A stretch of 64,000 bases of DNA from Phlebiopsis flavidoalba (Eukaryota; Basidiomycota; Agaricomycetes; Polyporales; Phanerochaetaceae): positions 434,001 to 498,000 of the forward strand of contig JAOCPU010000009.1 in NCBI GenBank assembly GCA_035772785.1, read 5' to 3'. Under the pieces are notes generated by a model. The model saw only the letters and a program-made list of their open reading frames with translations, was not told the origin of the DNA and made no database searches. Positions within the stretch are counted from its first letter, which is position 1. Each line of letters opens with the position of its first letter. Position numbers and translations under genes: made by a program. Below are positions 40,694-50,926 of this stretch, in pieces.

Positions 40694-41494
40694 ATAAACC
40701 GCTCTCACCGGAGACTCAACCACAAACGCGTGAATTTCAAAATCGCCTTCATCTAGACGTCAAGAGCACAGACGACGCCGCTCAAGGTTCCAGACACGTG
40801 TTTCGGATAAAACGATAGCCGGAGCCCGGAGCGGACGTCCCTTTTTTAAGCATCTTGTACGGCCGTGGGATCGGCGTCGGCGCTGGCGCTGTGAAACTCA
40901 CAAAACTGAAATTTAGACGTTTACAGCAACTCGACACCGTGCTCGCCGTGAAACGCAACAAAAATAGAGGGTGGTGAATACGTGATCAGGGGCTGTCGTT
41001 GCCTCGTTGCGCGGCGTGGATCCCGCTGGCCCTGGAACAGCCAGGGGCGCGGCGGCGGTGGTGGATCGGGAGGGGAATACGTACACTGTACAAAGCCGAG
41101 AGCCAGCTGGGGGCTTCTCTATGTCAAATTTACACAATCTGCTGCAGTGGTAGAATACAATGCGAAAGGTATGTATGATGCAACAACAAGAACCGGGACA
41201 GGGGGGCAAGGAGCGTGGATACGACAAGGACACGAACCGCTATTCGAGTTTTAGACCACAACGTCCATGAGCGACCGATACGAGCCAGCTGCGGACGGGG
41301 ATCAGCACATCTGCGCCATCGGACGGGGTGGGGGCGACTCACGATATCGAACTAGTAAAGCCAGACTAGGGAGAGAATATACGGATAAGGAATAACAACA
41401 CAACGCTGAGGGGCAGGTGAGCGACGATGCGCCGAGAGTCAAGCAGTGTCACGTACCTGCAAGACGTCGAGACAAATCTGGACGCGGCGGTAGG
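40694..41494. other. 3' flank of the repeat-precursor gene; no gene recognised
   Basis: No coding signal is identified. On the minus strand it contains the 3' end of the Kex2-repeat gene, including two further possible acceptor sites (TTGCAG ending at 41457, CTCAG ending at 41406) that would give other short C-termini. Confidence 0.4.
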
Positions 41495-42219
41495 TTACGC
41501 GTCGGGGAGAGCATCCTTCTGAAGAAACGTTGAGGAAGACCGACCAGATGGACAAGAGACGGTGTGCGTACCTTCCAGGTTGTGCTCTGGTATGCGCGAG
41601 CCTCCTCATCTCGCTTCCACGTCGTGCTCTGGTAGGCACGAGCCTCCTCGTCACGCTTCCAGGTAGTGCTCTGGTAGGCACGGGCCTCCTCGTCGCGCTT
41701 CCAGGTGGTGCTTTGGTAGGCACGGGCTTCTTCGTCGCGCTTCCAGTCGGTTACTTCGAACGCGCGGCGCTCCTCATCCTCCTCTCCGCTTCCAGGTGGT
41801 GCTCTGGTAGGCGCGGGCCTCTTCCTCGCGCTTCCAGTCGGTGACTTCGAATGCACGGCGCTCCTCCGCCTCCTCGCGCTTCCAGTCGGTGACTTCAAAC
41901 GCGCGACGCTCCTCCTCCGCGTCGCGCTTCCAGGTGGTGCTCTGGTAGGCGCGGGCCTCTTCCTCGCGCTTCCAGTCGGTGACTTCGAATGCACGGGCGC
42001 TCCTCCGCCTCGTCACGCTTCCAGTCGGTGACCTCAAAGGCGCGCTCCAAAGGGACCGACTTGCGCTCGAGCTCGTTTTGTGACTGTGGGAACGCGACGG
42101 GCGTGTGAGTGGTCGCGGACGGCGGGGACGGCGGGGGGGACACTTACGGGGGTGGGGGCGGCGGCCGCAAAGGATGCGAGGGTGAAGAGCACGGCGAGTG
42201 CGGACGGGGGGAACTTCAT
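41495..42219 (-). CDS. Secreted Kex2-processed repeat precursor (pheromone- or RiPP-type), 11 tandem peptide units
   Basis: The likely product is a secreted prepropeptide cut by the Golgi protease Kex2 into many small peptides. Three exons are inferred: 42219-42148 (24 codons, signal peptide MKFPPSALAVLFTLASFAAA), a 64-bp GTAAGT...CACAG intron, 42083-41572, a 53-bp GTACGC...TTCAG intron, and 41518-41495 ending in TAA. After a short pro-segment (SQNELERKSVPLER) the rest is repeats: cores AFEVTDW (5 copies) and AYQSTTW (6 copies), each followed by Lys-Arg except the last, where the intron follows Lys. Acidic spacers such as DEEAR or EEAEERR link them. Exon 2 is 512 bp; two visible one-base insertions (within GCGCCCG near 42000 and near 41787) explain the excess over 510 bp. 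A dikaritin-like precursor is possible, since a core holds Tyr. No tailoring enzyme is recognised nearby. Confidence 0.85.
41572..42041 (-). repeat. In-frame tandem repeat array encoding 11 core peptides
   Basis: Units are 42 bp (14 codons) or 48 bp (16 codons). The four promoter-distal AYQSTTW units are the most alike and suggest recent duplication; the promoter-proximal part alternates the two core types. Core order from the N-terminus, with F for AFEVTDW and Y for AYQSTTW, is F F Y F F Y F Y Y Y Y. Confidence 0.9.
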
Positions 42220-44954
42220 GGTGGGTGGTGGTGGGTGGGCAAGGCTAGGGACAGGCACGGGGGACGGGGACGGGGGAACAGAGGAGGAGCGATAGCTTAA
42301 GTACCGCCGTCTCACTTCCAAGCCGAGACCGAAAAAAACGCTCGCTCTTCGATCACCCACTCCACGATCGGGCTGCACCAAACAACATGACAGGCCCGCC
42401 GGCCCTCGCCGTGCCGTCGCATTGCATTGCTCCGCCGCATTCAGGTTGTGCGCCGGCGCCGCGCCGGCCGGCGATACGCACGTCTCCTCATTTTGGGAAG
42501 CCATGCAGGCACAGGCGCGCGTTCCTGGCCGTCGTTCCTGGCCCGGTCGCGCGTGCCTGTGCCACCTGGCCCAGCGTCCGAGACAATTGCGACGGGCGAC
42601 GGCGGCGCCCGCGCCCAATGACGACGACGCCCTCCTAATTGTGTGCCCGCCAAGCGACGCGGCGGGCCTGCATGTCTCGCGTCGTACGCCGTCATCGCCC
42701 TGGCCGTGCGCAGCGGGGCACAACCACGGCCGTGCCCAATAAGGCCCACAACACACGGATGGACCATCGTCCCGGCTGCTGGCAACCACCACGGCCCCCC
42801 TCCTCCGCTTTTTTATATTTTTTTCATTATTGTCGGGCCTTGGCGTCGAGCGGAATGGCCCCGGCGCGTCGCAGGGGCAGACAGCGTGCGTGGACGCTGC
42901 GCTCCCCTGAAAAACATCAGCCGCCAATTGAGTCCCGCTGACAGCACCCTATCGCGCACGGCGCCGGGCGGTAGTCGGTGGCCAACGCATTGCCCTCTAT
43001 CGTCCGGGACGCCGCGGGCGTGTGGTGCGTGCGCCCTCGCCTGGGCCACGAACGCCACGAAGAGGCAGCCTGCAGCGCGATCACGGTGGTCCAGCGCGTC
43101 CATCAGTCGCCATGTTATCACCCGCGACCGCGTACGTATACGTATCAACGAAAGATTTTCTTTGTGGACCGTTGTGGCATGTGGGAACGTGGCTGATATA
43201 TGAGAGATGTGATCTCGAGCACGCACGACCCCCAAACCTTGACAAAGCGGGAGCCATTCAGTACCCGGACCCCGGCCACCGATGTAGGAAGACGTTGGCC
43301 GTTTTTGTCGTTTGTGGTAAATCCCACCGCGGCATTGTGGCGTAGGTCGGTGCAAGGGCAGTCCGTATCACTGCACACGCCCGTACGGTCTCAAACACCC
43401 GCGATAGACCCTTCTGTTGATTCGCAAGTATTTTCTACTGAATCGAGGGCCTATCGAGCCGCGTCTTTGTCGTAAGAATGCCCTAGTGCAACCTAGAGCT
43501 CGTCTTCCGTTCGGCCGTCGTTTTGATTCAATGAGTAGTTGGTTAGGCTATTACCGAGCTATCTCTTTGTAATGCAGGCACTCGAACGGTTCCCCCCCAC
43601 GGCTACTACGGGCCGTGCCGAGCTCTTTTCTCCGACCGAGGTCGTCTTTGGTATCTCGTTCGACGACATCCTGTCATCTTCCCAAAGATCTTTTTATATA
43701 GTGACTGAGTGCTCTGTATTTTTGGAAACGACTGACGTTTCGCTTTTTATTTCGATCGTGGTGACGATTTCGAGTTTTATTGTTTTTAAGAGGCTCTCGA
43801 AATAAATCTACCGCGCATTATTGCGGCTCCTCGCCGGAAGCCAACTCAAACACATCTGCACTTGCGAGCCATCAGCAGCACCAAAGAAAGAATGGCATAT
43901 ACGACCGTGGCCACCACGCTGCGCTTTCTGACCGCAAACAGAGAACTGAACGCCTACCGTGCCGAATTCACTAAGAAGCGCGCCCTTGTCGTGGAGCAAC
44001 GATGCGATTCTGCATACATGCAAGGTTTGCGCGAACCCAACCGTGTCCATCTCGCGCATGGCGAGGATCAAGCACACCATGAGTCATAAGCCAAAGGCCA
44101 CACCCGGTTGCCAAGGGTCCGCGCCCGCTTTGGACAGCGCAGGTCGCGCACGTGCGCGCCGGACCCTTTGCAAGAGGCAATCGAGCACTCCCAATAACGC
44201 AAAACTCTATACGCGCCAGAGCATGCTGTGGCACGCGGACACGAAGCCGGCGGCGCGGCCCTGGGCGGAGCGTGCGACGGCGACGACGGCGCCTTTCACA
44301 CCCGTTCCCAGGGCGCACGCCGCCGCGCGCGCCATGACAGACAGCGCGGTCCGATCTGCAGCGGCAGGCGTGCGGCGGACGGACGGACGGCGGGGGCCGG
44401 CGGGCAGACGTTTCGACCGGGCAAGGGGCCAGGGGTGGGGGAAAACGTCGAAGACCCGGCATGCGCTTTTGAGTTTTTGTTGGCCGACGGGATGGCACCA
44501 CGTCGAAAGACGCCGCACGCGCCGAGGACGTTCGCACGCCCCGAGGTCGCTCCACACCCACGCAGCCGGTCGCTGCTGCTGTGAATCCGTGCTGCGAATC
44601 GCTGTGTCTGCGGTGAGCTGGGTGTGCCACGGCGGGCTGCTGCGCAGGGTCGACGGGGGGTCGGGGCGTCCCCCGCGGCGACGGACAAAGATCGGGGGAC
44701 GTGGCAGGCCCATTGGGTCCCGAGGCAGAGCGGTATGTATGTCTGCTGCACACGCTTCGTGGGACAAATGGGGCCGTGACCAGAGCCTGACAGAGCGTGG
44801 CACGGCATGGGCAGGCGGTATCGCATAATTGACAGGATGATGTCTATGCTGATATTAGTACACACATAGGATACAGTTAGTACCTGCAGGGGCACGCGTG
44901 AGTAGGTATCGCCGCCTGAAAGCTGCACAGCGCGTACGCACCCATAACTTAATC
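42220..44954. other. GC-rich stretch without a recognised gene
   Basis: The first 90 bp are the CT-rich leader and promoter of the repeat-precursor gene, with TTAAG near 42298. From 42300 to 43350 and from 44080 to 44820 the sequence is very GC-rich, so long open frames occur in most phases by chance; their Arg/Ala/Pro-rich content shows no domain. An AT-rich island at 43540-43810 encodes an 88-codon frame ending in a hydrophobic segment, which I cannot assign. Confidence 0.4.
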
Positions 44955-47080
44955 AACCCGTCCCAGGACGACGGTCACCACTTTGGAACTGCAGACGGCG
45001 TCGCGTGAGCCATGGTCCGAGCGCACAGAGCCCGATTAACCACTCACCGTCCTCGTGCGGCAGCCACTCGCGTGCGCGATGACCACCTTCGAGTGCGCGC
45101 GCGCAGCCGGACTTGATGCGGCCCGTCTTCCACTCCCAGAAACACCATGTTCCCTTCGCCATCGCCGCTGCTGATCCATTTTCCGTCCGGCGAGAAAACC
45201 CTACCTGACAGGCATCACCCCGCGACAGAGTGCCCCGCAAACCGCTTGTTCCTCGCCTGCCGGATATTGTCCGTGCTGTACACGAGATCTGGCGTTGTCC
45301 AGCGACTGCGCCGCAAAGTATTTCTCTGCGCGCCCATACGTGGTGTCAGCACTGACACGATGGCTATCATGCACGCAAGGTTCAGGTACGCACTGCTCGG
45401 ATGAAGCGTCACGGCCGGCATCGAGTGCATGTGCGGCTTCTGCAATGTAACTTGAGTCAGCAGACGGGGATGTCGAAATCCCAGGCGCGTATGGTCTTGT
45501 CATCCGAACTTCGTGACGAAACTGCGGTTCTTCATCAACGAAGCGTGTGTGCGGTGCTGTTTACACAAGCGGTCCCAGGTGCCAATGGGTCGTAGCTCTT
45601 GCTTGTAATCTCCTCGCCTGAATTTCATGGTTCGTACTGTATACCACAGCTTCATCGTCACACAAGGGAGCCAGCATGTAAAGGAAGCAAGCCGTCGGAA
45701 CAGCGTACATTGATAATCATCTTGGTCGGACATGCCCGGGGCCCAAAGGAAAATTGTTCTGTTTGTCCTCATCGGGATGAAGCGCACAAACGTACGGGAT
45801 CTTGCCGTTGCTGAATCTCTTCAACACTGAACTACCGGCTCTCCGTGTCTCCAGAGTTTCATTTGGCGGTCATAGCCACATGATAGAAACTTCTCCCGTC
45901 GTTCGAAAAGGTCACATCTTTGACCGCCCTTCATGTCCCATGGAGACGTCCGCAGACAATTCCCGTGTGTGTACACATCCCACAGCTGTCAGACAAGGCA
46001 TTAGAGAGTCACGCACATGCTAGAACTTGGCCCCGCGCGCACCTTAATCTTTGTGTCCATCGACCCACTCAGCATCAAGTGACCCGTATTGGGGAACAAG
46101 CGTATGACAGAGACACCTTGTGTGTGGCCAGTTTCCACGTATGGATGCACGTCTTCGGAATGAAACGTCTCCTGCGAGCCGGACTCGTGCTGCAGCTGCG
46201 GCGCCTCGGAAAGCGGGGGCGACATGTACGTCCGCCCCTGGTAGTCGGTGAGCGACTTGCCATGGAACACGCTCGACTCGAGGCCCGCGCGCGCCAGAGC
46301 ACGCGCTTCGGCTTCGCCTTCTTGACCTGCACCTCCTCCTCGGACTCTCCCTCCTCGTCCTCCTCCTCGCCGTCCTCCGCCGCGGGCGGGAGCGTGTCCT
46401 TTTCCTCCTCCTGCCAGCGCGCCCACGGGCCCTCGTACGCGCGCCGTCGCCCTCGACGATGTCGACGGTTGCCCTTGCCTTGTACCGCTTGCGCTTGAGC
46501 TCCTTCTTCTGCGCGCGCGGCGCCCTGCAGCGAGCCGATCGTCGCGAACCCGTCGCGCCTGCGCCTTCTCGAGCGAGCCCAGCACCGCCGGCGCGTTCGG
46601 GTCCACAGACGGGTTCGCGGAGTTAACCCCGATGATCGCGTGCGTCCAATGTGCTGCTGCACGGAAGGCGTAGGTCCGAAATCATCTGCTCCCTCGACGT
46701 GCCCCGCGAGCGCGTTCTGGTTCAGAAAGCGGTTGCGGTCGCCGAACGGGTTCTCGGGGCCCTGCAGCGGGAGCGTCATGTCTGCGTAGTTGATGTTCAC
46801 CGTTTTTTCCCTGCGTGTCAGGTCGGTCGTATAACCAGCGAGGTCTGGTGTAGTGGGTCCTGGGTGTCATAGCTATTGAGCTGTGTTGTCATTCAGTGTG
46901 CATGTTCAACACGTACTTCAGCCCAGAACATGCGGCGCTGCCTGTACAGTGAGACTTGACGATGCCTCCTCTACGCGTACTTTCTTCGCGGCCGGAAGGC
47001 TCGCCAGGCCCAAAAGCATCGTTCGTGGGCGACGCAGGCCCGTTATCCTCGTCAGACGAATATCCGGCTACGAGGGACAC
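44955..47080 (-). CDS. PRP17: Pre-mRNA-processing factor 17 (PRP17/CDC40), WD40 protein, frameshifted
   Basis: PRP17 is a WD40 splicing factor acting at the second catalytic step in the spliceosome. Seen, reading leftwards: an ATG at 47080 with MSLVAGYSSDEDNGPASPTN; the second conserved N-terminal piece NINYADMTLPLQGPENPFGD (46797-46735); a charged Lys/Glu-rich region (46540-46330); YMSPPLSEAPQLQHESGSQE (46232-46170); then WD repeats with HTQGVSVIRLFPNTGHLMLS and GSMDTKIKV (about 46125-46040), a stretch in broken frames (45990-45500), MHSMPAVTLHPSSAYL (45430-45380), STDNIRQARNKRFAGHSVAG (45276-45215) and FWEWKTGRIKSG (45140-45105). The last blade ends near 44960 with a SWDGLIKLW-like segment. 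Blades and order match the family (about 600 residues). The start codon is secure; the exact stop is not. It is divergent from the Myb-like gene. Confidence 0.88.
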
Positions 47081-47384
47081 ATGGTGGCAAGAGCAGACGA
47101 GCGGACCAAATGAGGATATCCCTTACGTGACCAAAGCAAATTGCAGGCCCTTTCAAATCGTCGCCCCGTCGGGCGGGGGGTCTCCCAGTGTGACTCTCCA
47201 GTGACTCCCTTTTTCCTTGCCTGCGCTTTCTCTTCTCCTTACGGGTTGCACACCTGGCTGGGCACGACGTAACGACTCTTTCGCGACAGGGCGACACGCG
47301 GGCGGCGGGGCGGCTTAAACGCTGATGGCGGAGAACCGCGTCGGCGCAGCCCGGGGGATCGCGCGGGCGAGGACGGCAAGCTCA

Positions 47385-48180
47385 CTGGCCGGGCATTCGG
47401 TCGCCGTGTAGCAGCGGGCGCCCACGGTCAACTAACTTGGACGGCTGGGTCGCCCGGGGCGGTGTGCCGGGCAGTGGACCGCACCAAGGGCCTGCCAGAA
47501 AGGTGCGAGAATGTTCTCCGTGCGCTTCTCTCCGCGCGATGCGCAGGCTAGAACACACCAACCCCCTGGCTCTACGCTGTGGCTCCACTACTCTGTGTCC
47601 CTGATGATCCAAGAAGTCGACCTGGACGGCGGACGAGACCGAGATTCCTCAAGGCGCCGCTACGCACAGTGGGGTACCTCTGAGTGTAGCAGCAGGTCGC
47701 CCAAGTGGTCGCTCCATCTGCCAAGCACATCCCGGGCAGGAACCGACGATGCTGCTCGAAGCGATACCATTGCGGCGCTGGACCCCTGCCTTACGACGAT
47801 AGTCGCGTGGACGAAGGAGAGATGGACGCGCTCCTTCTCGGAGATGTATGGCGCGCGTCGGGCCCCGGTGGGGCCCAGTTCGCAAAGCAGTTCGGGAGAG
47901 CCTCGTTGGACTGTCGCAACAGGTTCGTTCCCTGCTCGCTGCTCGGAGTTTGACACTTACCACCGCGGTGTATATAAAGGCGGCGGTTCCTCATCCGCGA
48001 CAAAAACAACCCAGAAGTGCGGCAGCACCAACGGGTGGACTTTGCTCAGCTGCCCTCGGTTCCCCCTCCTCTACCTGATTTCCAAGACCAACCTTCCAGC
48101 ACCCAACCCTGATTCCAGCTCATCATGGGCTACCCCGATCCCGTAACCTAATCCCCAGCCTACTGGCGACCTCCTAGTCC
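47385..48180 (+). CDS. Myb/SANT-like DNA-binding protein (fragmented)
   Basis: Probably a nuclear DNA-binding protein. Seen: W-, E- and PGR-type Myb repeat traces in successive frames, notably KHIPGRNRRCCSKRYH at 47723-47770, AWTKE-type sequence near 47808, EMDALLLGDVW at 47819-47851 and FAKQFGRASLDCRNRF at 47879-47926. The last resembles the third helix of REB1/telomere-type Myb repeats (KQ-GR---C--R). Upstream, 47590-47700 gives a weaker repeat (VDLDGGRDRDSSRR and WGTSE). The start is unclear, and the end near 48180 is set by fading similarity. VDFAQLPSVPPPLPDFQDQP (48040-48100, after frame changes) suggests a proline-rich continuation. Single-base indels disrupt every repeat, so which Myb family this is cannot be decided by eye. 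Confidence 0.48.
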
Positions 48181-49080
48181 CTACTCTTCACCCTCCTGGC
48201 GGATCCATGGGGAACGCGGCGGTCCCAGGTGACATGTCCCCACCAGGAATCAAGAATTCCTTGGTAATCGTCTCTCCAGAAATATTCGCCCCAGTAACTC
48301 GCCCCCCAGTACTTCGGCCTGTCCAACGCTCACGAATTTGCACGACCTCGCCACATGTACTACCAGCTGCCGCACGGACCCTTGAAGCCAAACGAATCCC
48401 TCCTCCAGACCGCGGCCGTTCAAAACCCCGAAGAGTCGTCCGTTCGTCCCTGGTCCACAGCGGACGACTAGATCGATCTCGCTCGGCATCGCGCCTCACT
48501 CGTCCCGCCATCTATCTACCCCCCCTGTAACCCAATCCCGCCATCCCCGGGAATTGTCGCAGCGTCGTTGTCCCCCCCATACACCGCGGTACGAACCAGC
48601 TTTTTGTTGTCCCACAGCCTACCATGTGGAAGTCCAGCCTACCCCGATACCCTCCCAGCCCCAAAACCAAAAAAAGACTGCACACCCGAACCTAGCCCTC
48701 CACCCCCCCTCGCCCTCGCTCGCGGCTGCACCGACATATCCGTGCCCGTGCCGTTCCCTCCCAGACCCCATGCAAGTCGATCGGAGGGCCGCCGCCGGCC
48801 CTTAGAACAGACACGGGCTCGTTACCGCCCACTGCCCCATCACCCCCCCTCCCCGATCACCGAAGAAGCAGGCCCGATGCCTGCAGTCCGAGACCCTAGA
48901 AAAGGACCCGCTGCGCCACTACCGCACGCCCGCGAGAAGCGCAAGGCGACCGTCGTGAAGACCGTGGGCCGCGCAAGAAGCCGCGCGAGGACGGGCCGCC
49001 GCCGTCCGGCTGTCTGCGAACCTGCCCGTGAACCCAGAGTTTGTGTTCTCTACTAGGGTTTTAGTGAACTTTGAATGCTG
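48181..49080 (+). other. Proline-rich coding traces between the Myb-like and zinc-finger segments
   Basis: In changing plus-strand frames the sequence reads as low-complexity coding: FGLSNAHEFARPRHMYYQLP (48316-48376), KPNESLLQTAAVQNPEE (48403-48440), KRKATVVKTVGR (48937-48972) and VNPEFVFSTRVLVNFE (49029-49075). It could be the disordered tail of the Myb-like protein, the front of the C2H2 protein, or the link of one fused regulator. No intergenic gap is evident. Confidence 0.4.
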
Positions 49081-49746
49081 ATGGCGTTTAGTGTAAGGGC
49101 GTATGTGTGTGGGTTCGAGAGCTGCTGGCCGGCCGCCGCGAGCGCGAGCAGCAGGTGCTTTTGCGACGTCCCCCCCAGGAGCTCTGCGACCACTGGAAGG
49201 TCGACCATGCGGACGATGCGAGTTGCGATGCGGCCGTTTAGTATGTGGGCTCGCGGGGTGCGGCAAGGGCTGGCGGGTACGTGTGCGTGCTGCTGCGCCT
49301 TGCGATCGGCGTGCTGACGGCGATTTGTGCAGAGCATCAACGGGCTTCAGTACCATCTCAGATGTGAGCGAGGATTTCGGCGCTATCATGTGTTGGTGCT
49401 GATTGTTTTTTTTTCTGTGGCAGATCCAAGGCGCATTTCCAGCAGGCTGTCTCCGCGAAGCTTTGTAGCGAGATTCAGGTTGGGGACGCCCCGATAGATG
49501 CGGCTGAGGTCGTGAAGAAGAAGCTCTTCTCGTGTCCACACGCCGCTGTCCGAACCAGTACAAAACAACTCAGCGGGCTTCGGTACCATATGAAACATGT
49601 TAGTCGTTTCTCTCCTGTGTGTGATGTGCTCTGCTTCACGTCGATCCGCAGGGTCACTCCGCCGAGCTGCCCACTCAACTGGACTCCCTTCCTCCCACCC
49701 TGCCAAGAAGTTGGAGGAGAAAATATACGGCAAAGCTGCTGCATGA
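49081..49746 (+). CDS. C2H2 zinc-finger protein with SFP1-like split fingers
   Basis: Probable nuclear transcription regulator. Seen: first finger CGLAGCGKGW (49245-49275), interrupted by a GTACGT...GTGCAG intron (about 49277-49331), then SINGLQYHL. A second intron precedes SKAHFQQAVSAKLCSEIQVG (49427-49486); then the second finger KKKLFSCPHA...YKQLSGLRYHMKH (49513-49601). A third intron (about 49602-49657) leads to GHSAELPTQLDSLPPTLP and, after one base shift, KLEEKIYGKAAA with TGA at 49744-49746. The GLQYHL/GLRYHMKH finger ends and the intervening HFQ segment are characteristic of fungal paired-finger proteins like SFP1. The N-terminus is uncertain and may lie far upstream. The second cysteine pair is damaged by an indel. 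Confidence 0.62.
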
Positions 49747-50175
49747 CTTTCTCATGGACTGCGGGGACATTTTACAGACTGCAGATTATTGTGTTATGGC
49801 CGATTGGTCCCGTTACGCCCTCAACTGGTGTTTTTGTGCAATGTGGTATAGTGGGGTACATCCTGGCGATGTTCCGTGGTAAACTGCGCGATGTGTCTAT
49901 ATGGCGATGGCGTCCCCCCATCTGTAGAAATTATATCCCAATAGTATGTATACTAGGCGTTCGACCCTGTGCACGAATCGCGCGCTGTGACGACGGTGGC
50001 GGGCGCGAGCGTTTCCCCCCAAATCAATTGCGCCTTCGGCAGTACGCGCGTCATATACGCAGGCTCGCGGCTGCTCTCCGTGCTCACCTGGACTCTCTCC
50101 GGAACATGCGTCTGCTCTTAATCTCGCTGCTAGATCCCTCGTGATCCAACCTCATAATCCGCTACTATCTCTCTA
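49747..50175. other. Short intergenic region
   Basis: No gene is recognised. It holds the 3' flank of the zinc-finger gene and a possible promoter for the next plus-strand frame. Confidence 0.35.
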
Positions 50176-50926
50176 TTGTCTGCAAGTCAGACTGCGACAC
50201 ACGATGAGCTCGCCCACTTCCCTGCGGTACCATTTACGCTCCGCCCCCAAAACACATGGTCCTTCAAACGCCCCCCGCCACCGAACGGCAAACCGACGTG
50301 GCCACCCGCCGCACCCGCCTCGGCGCCCATAACGCACACGTCCACAAGTGGCTTCGACGGCACCAGCACGAACGCGCGCATGCTGGGCCTCGGCGCCGCT
50401 GCCGGACGACGAGGGTGTGGACGATCAAGGCGCTGTGCTCGTTGGGGCTCTATCTTCACGTCCCGCGCCTGCTGCAGTACGCGACCGACGGCGCGGTTGC
50501 GGTGCCGTGGGAGGTGTCGAAGACGCTGCTGCAGGGTGCAGTTGATCCCGCGCGACGTCTGTGGATGCGACGCCCGCTCCGGGACTATGCGCGCGAGGTG
50601 GATGAGGAGGAAGACGGTAGATGTGTGCGCATTCGTCGTGCCTCGGAATCCTGGCTGAGGCTTTGTTGCAGTCGGGCGAGGAGTATCGTGACGAGGGAGG
50701 CGTATTTTGCGGATCCACAGGCACTAGAGCAAGGGACCCGCCTGCAGCTCGTCCGACAGACGACGAGGGGGTATGTCGTTCCTCGGCAGTTCGGTTTGCC
50801 GAACGAACCACCCTAGACGTCCTACCGGAATATGTCATACCGGTAGAAGCGCGTCGTGGTTTGTGTGCGGATATGATTGGTCGTCTGCGGGCCTTCAGAG
50901 CGGAAGGCTTGGCTGTCATTGTGTAA
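50176..50926 (+). CDS. Unrecognised protein, frameshifted
   Basis: No family is known to me. A Pro-rich front (TLRPQNTWSFKRPPPPNGK, 50236-50290) passes by a frame change into TIKALCSLGLYLHVPRLLQY (50421-50480), VPWEVSKTLLQGAVDPARRL (50502-50560), RDYAREVDEEEDGR (50580-50622), and after another change into LDVLPEYVIPVEARRGLCAD (50813-50872) and GRLRAFRAEGLAVIV with a stop at 50924-50926. These pieces look like genuine protein of about 220-240 residues rather than noise, but the function is unknown. The start is not determined. Confidence 0.35.

Noticed and set aside
42034..42927. 297-codon open frame on the minus strand reading into the Kex2-repeat leader
   Set aside because: The 5' two thirds are GC-rich noise. 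The real gene starts at the internal ATG at 42219, shown by the signal peptide and the GTAAGT...CACAG intron that joins it to the repeats.
43959..44828. 289-codon open frame on plus, with a 260-codon frame opposite
   Set aside because: Very GC-rich sequence leaves few stops in any frame. Both products are Arg/Ala/Pro-rich without domains, and neither continues a neighbouring gene.
48843..49056. Minus-strand frames opposite the zinc-finger gene (for example 49053-49340)
   Set aside because: They look protein-like, but the plus strand carries real C2H2 finger motifs with properly placed introns, so the minus frames are antisense shadows.
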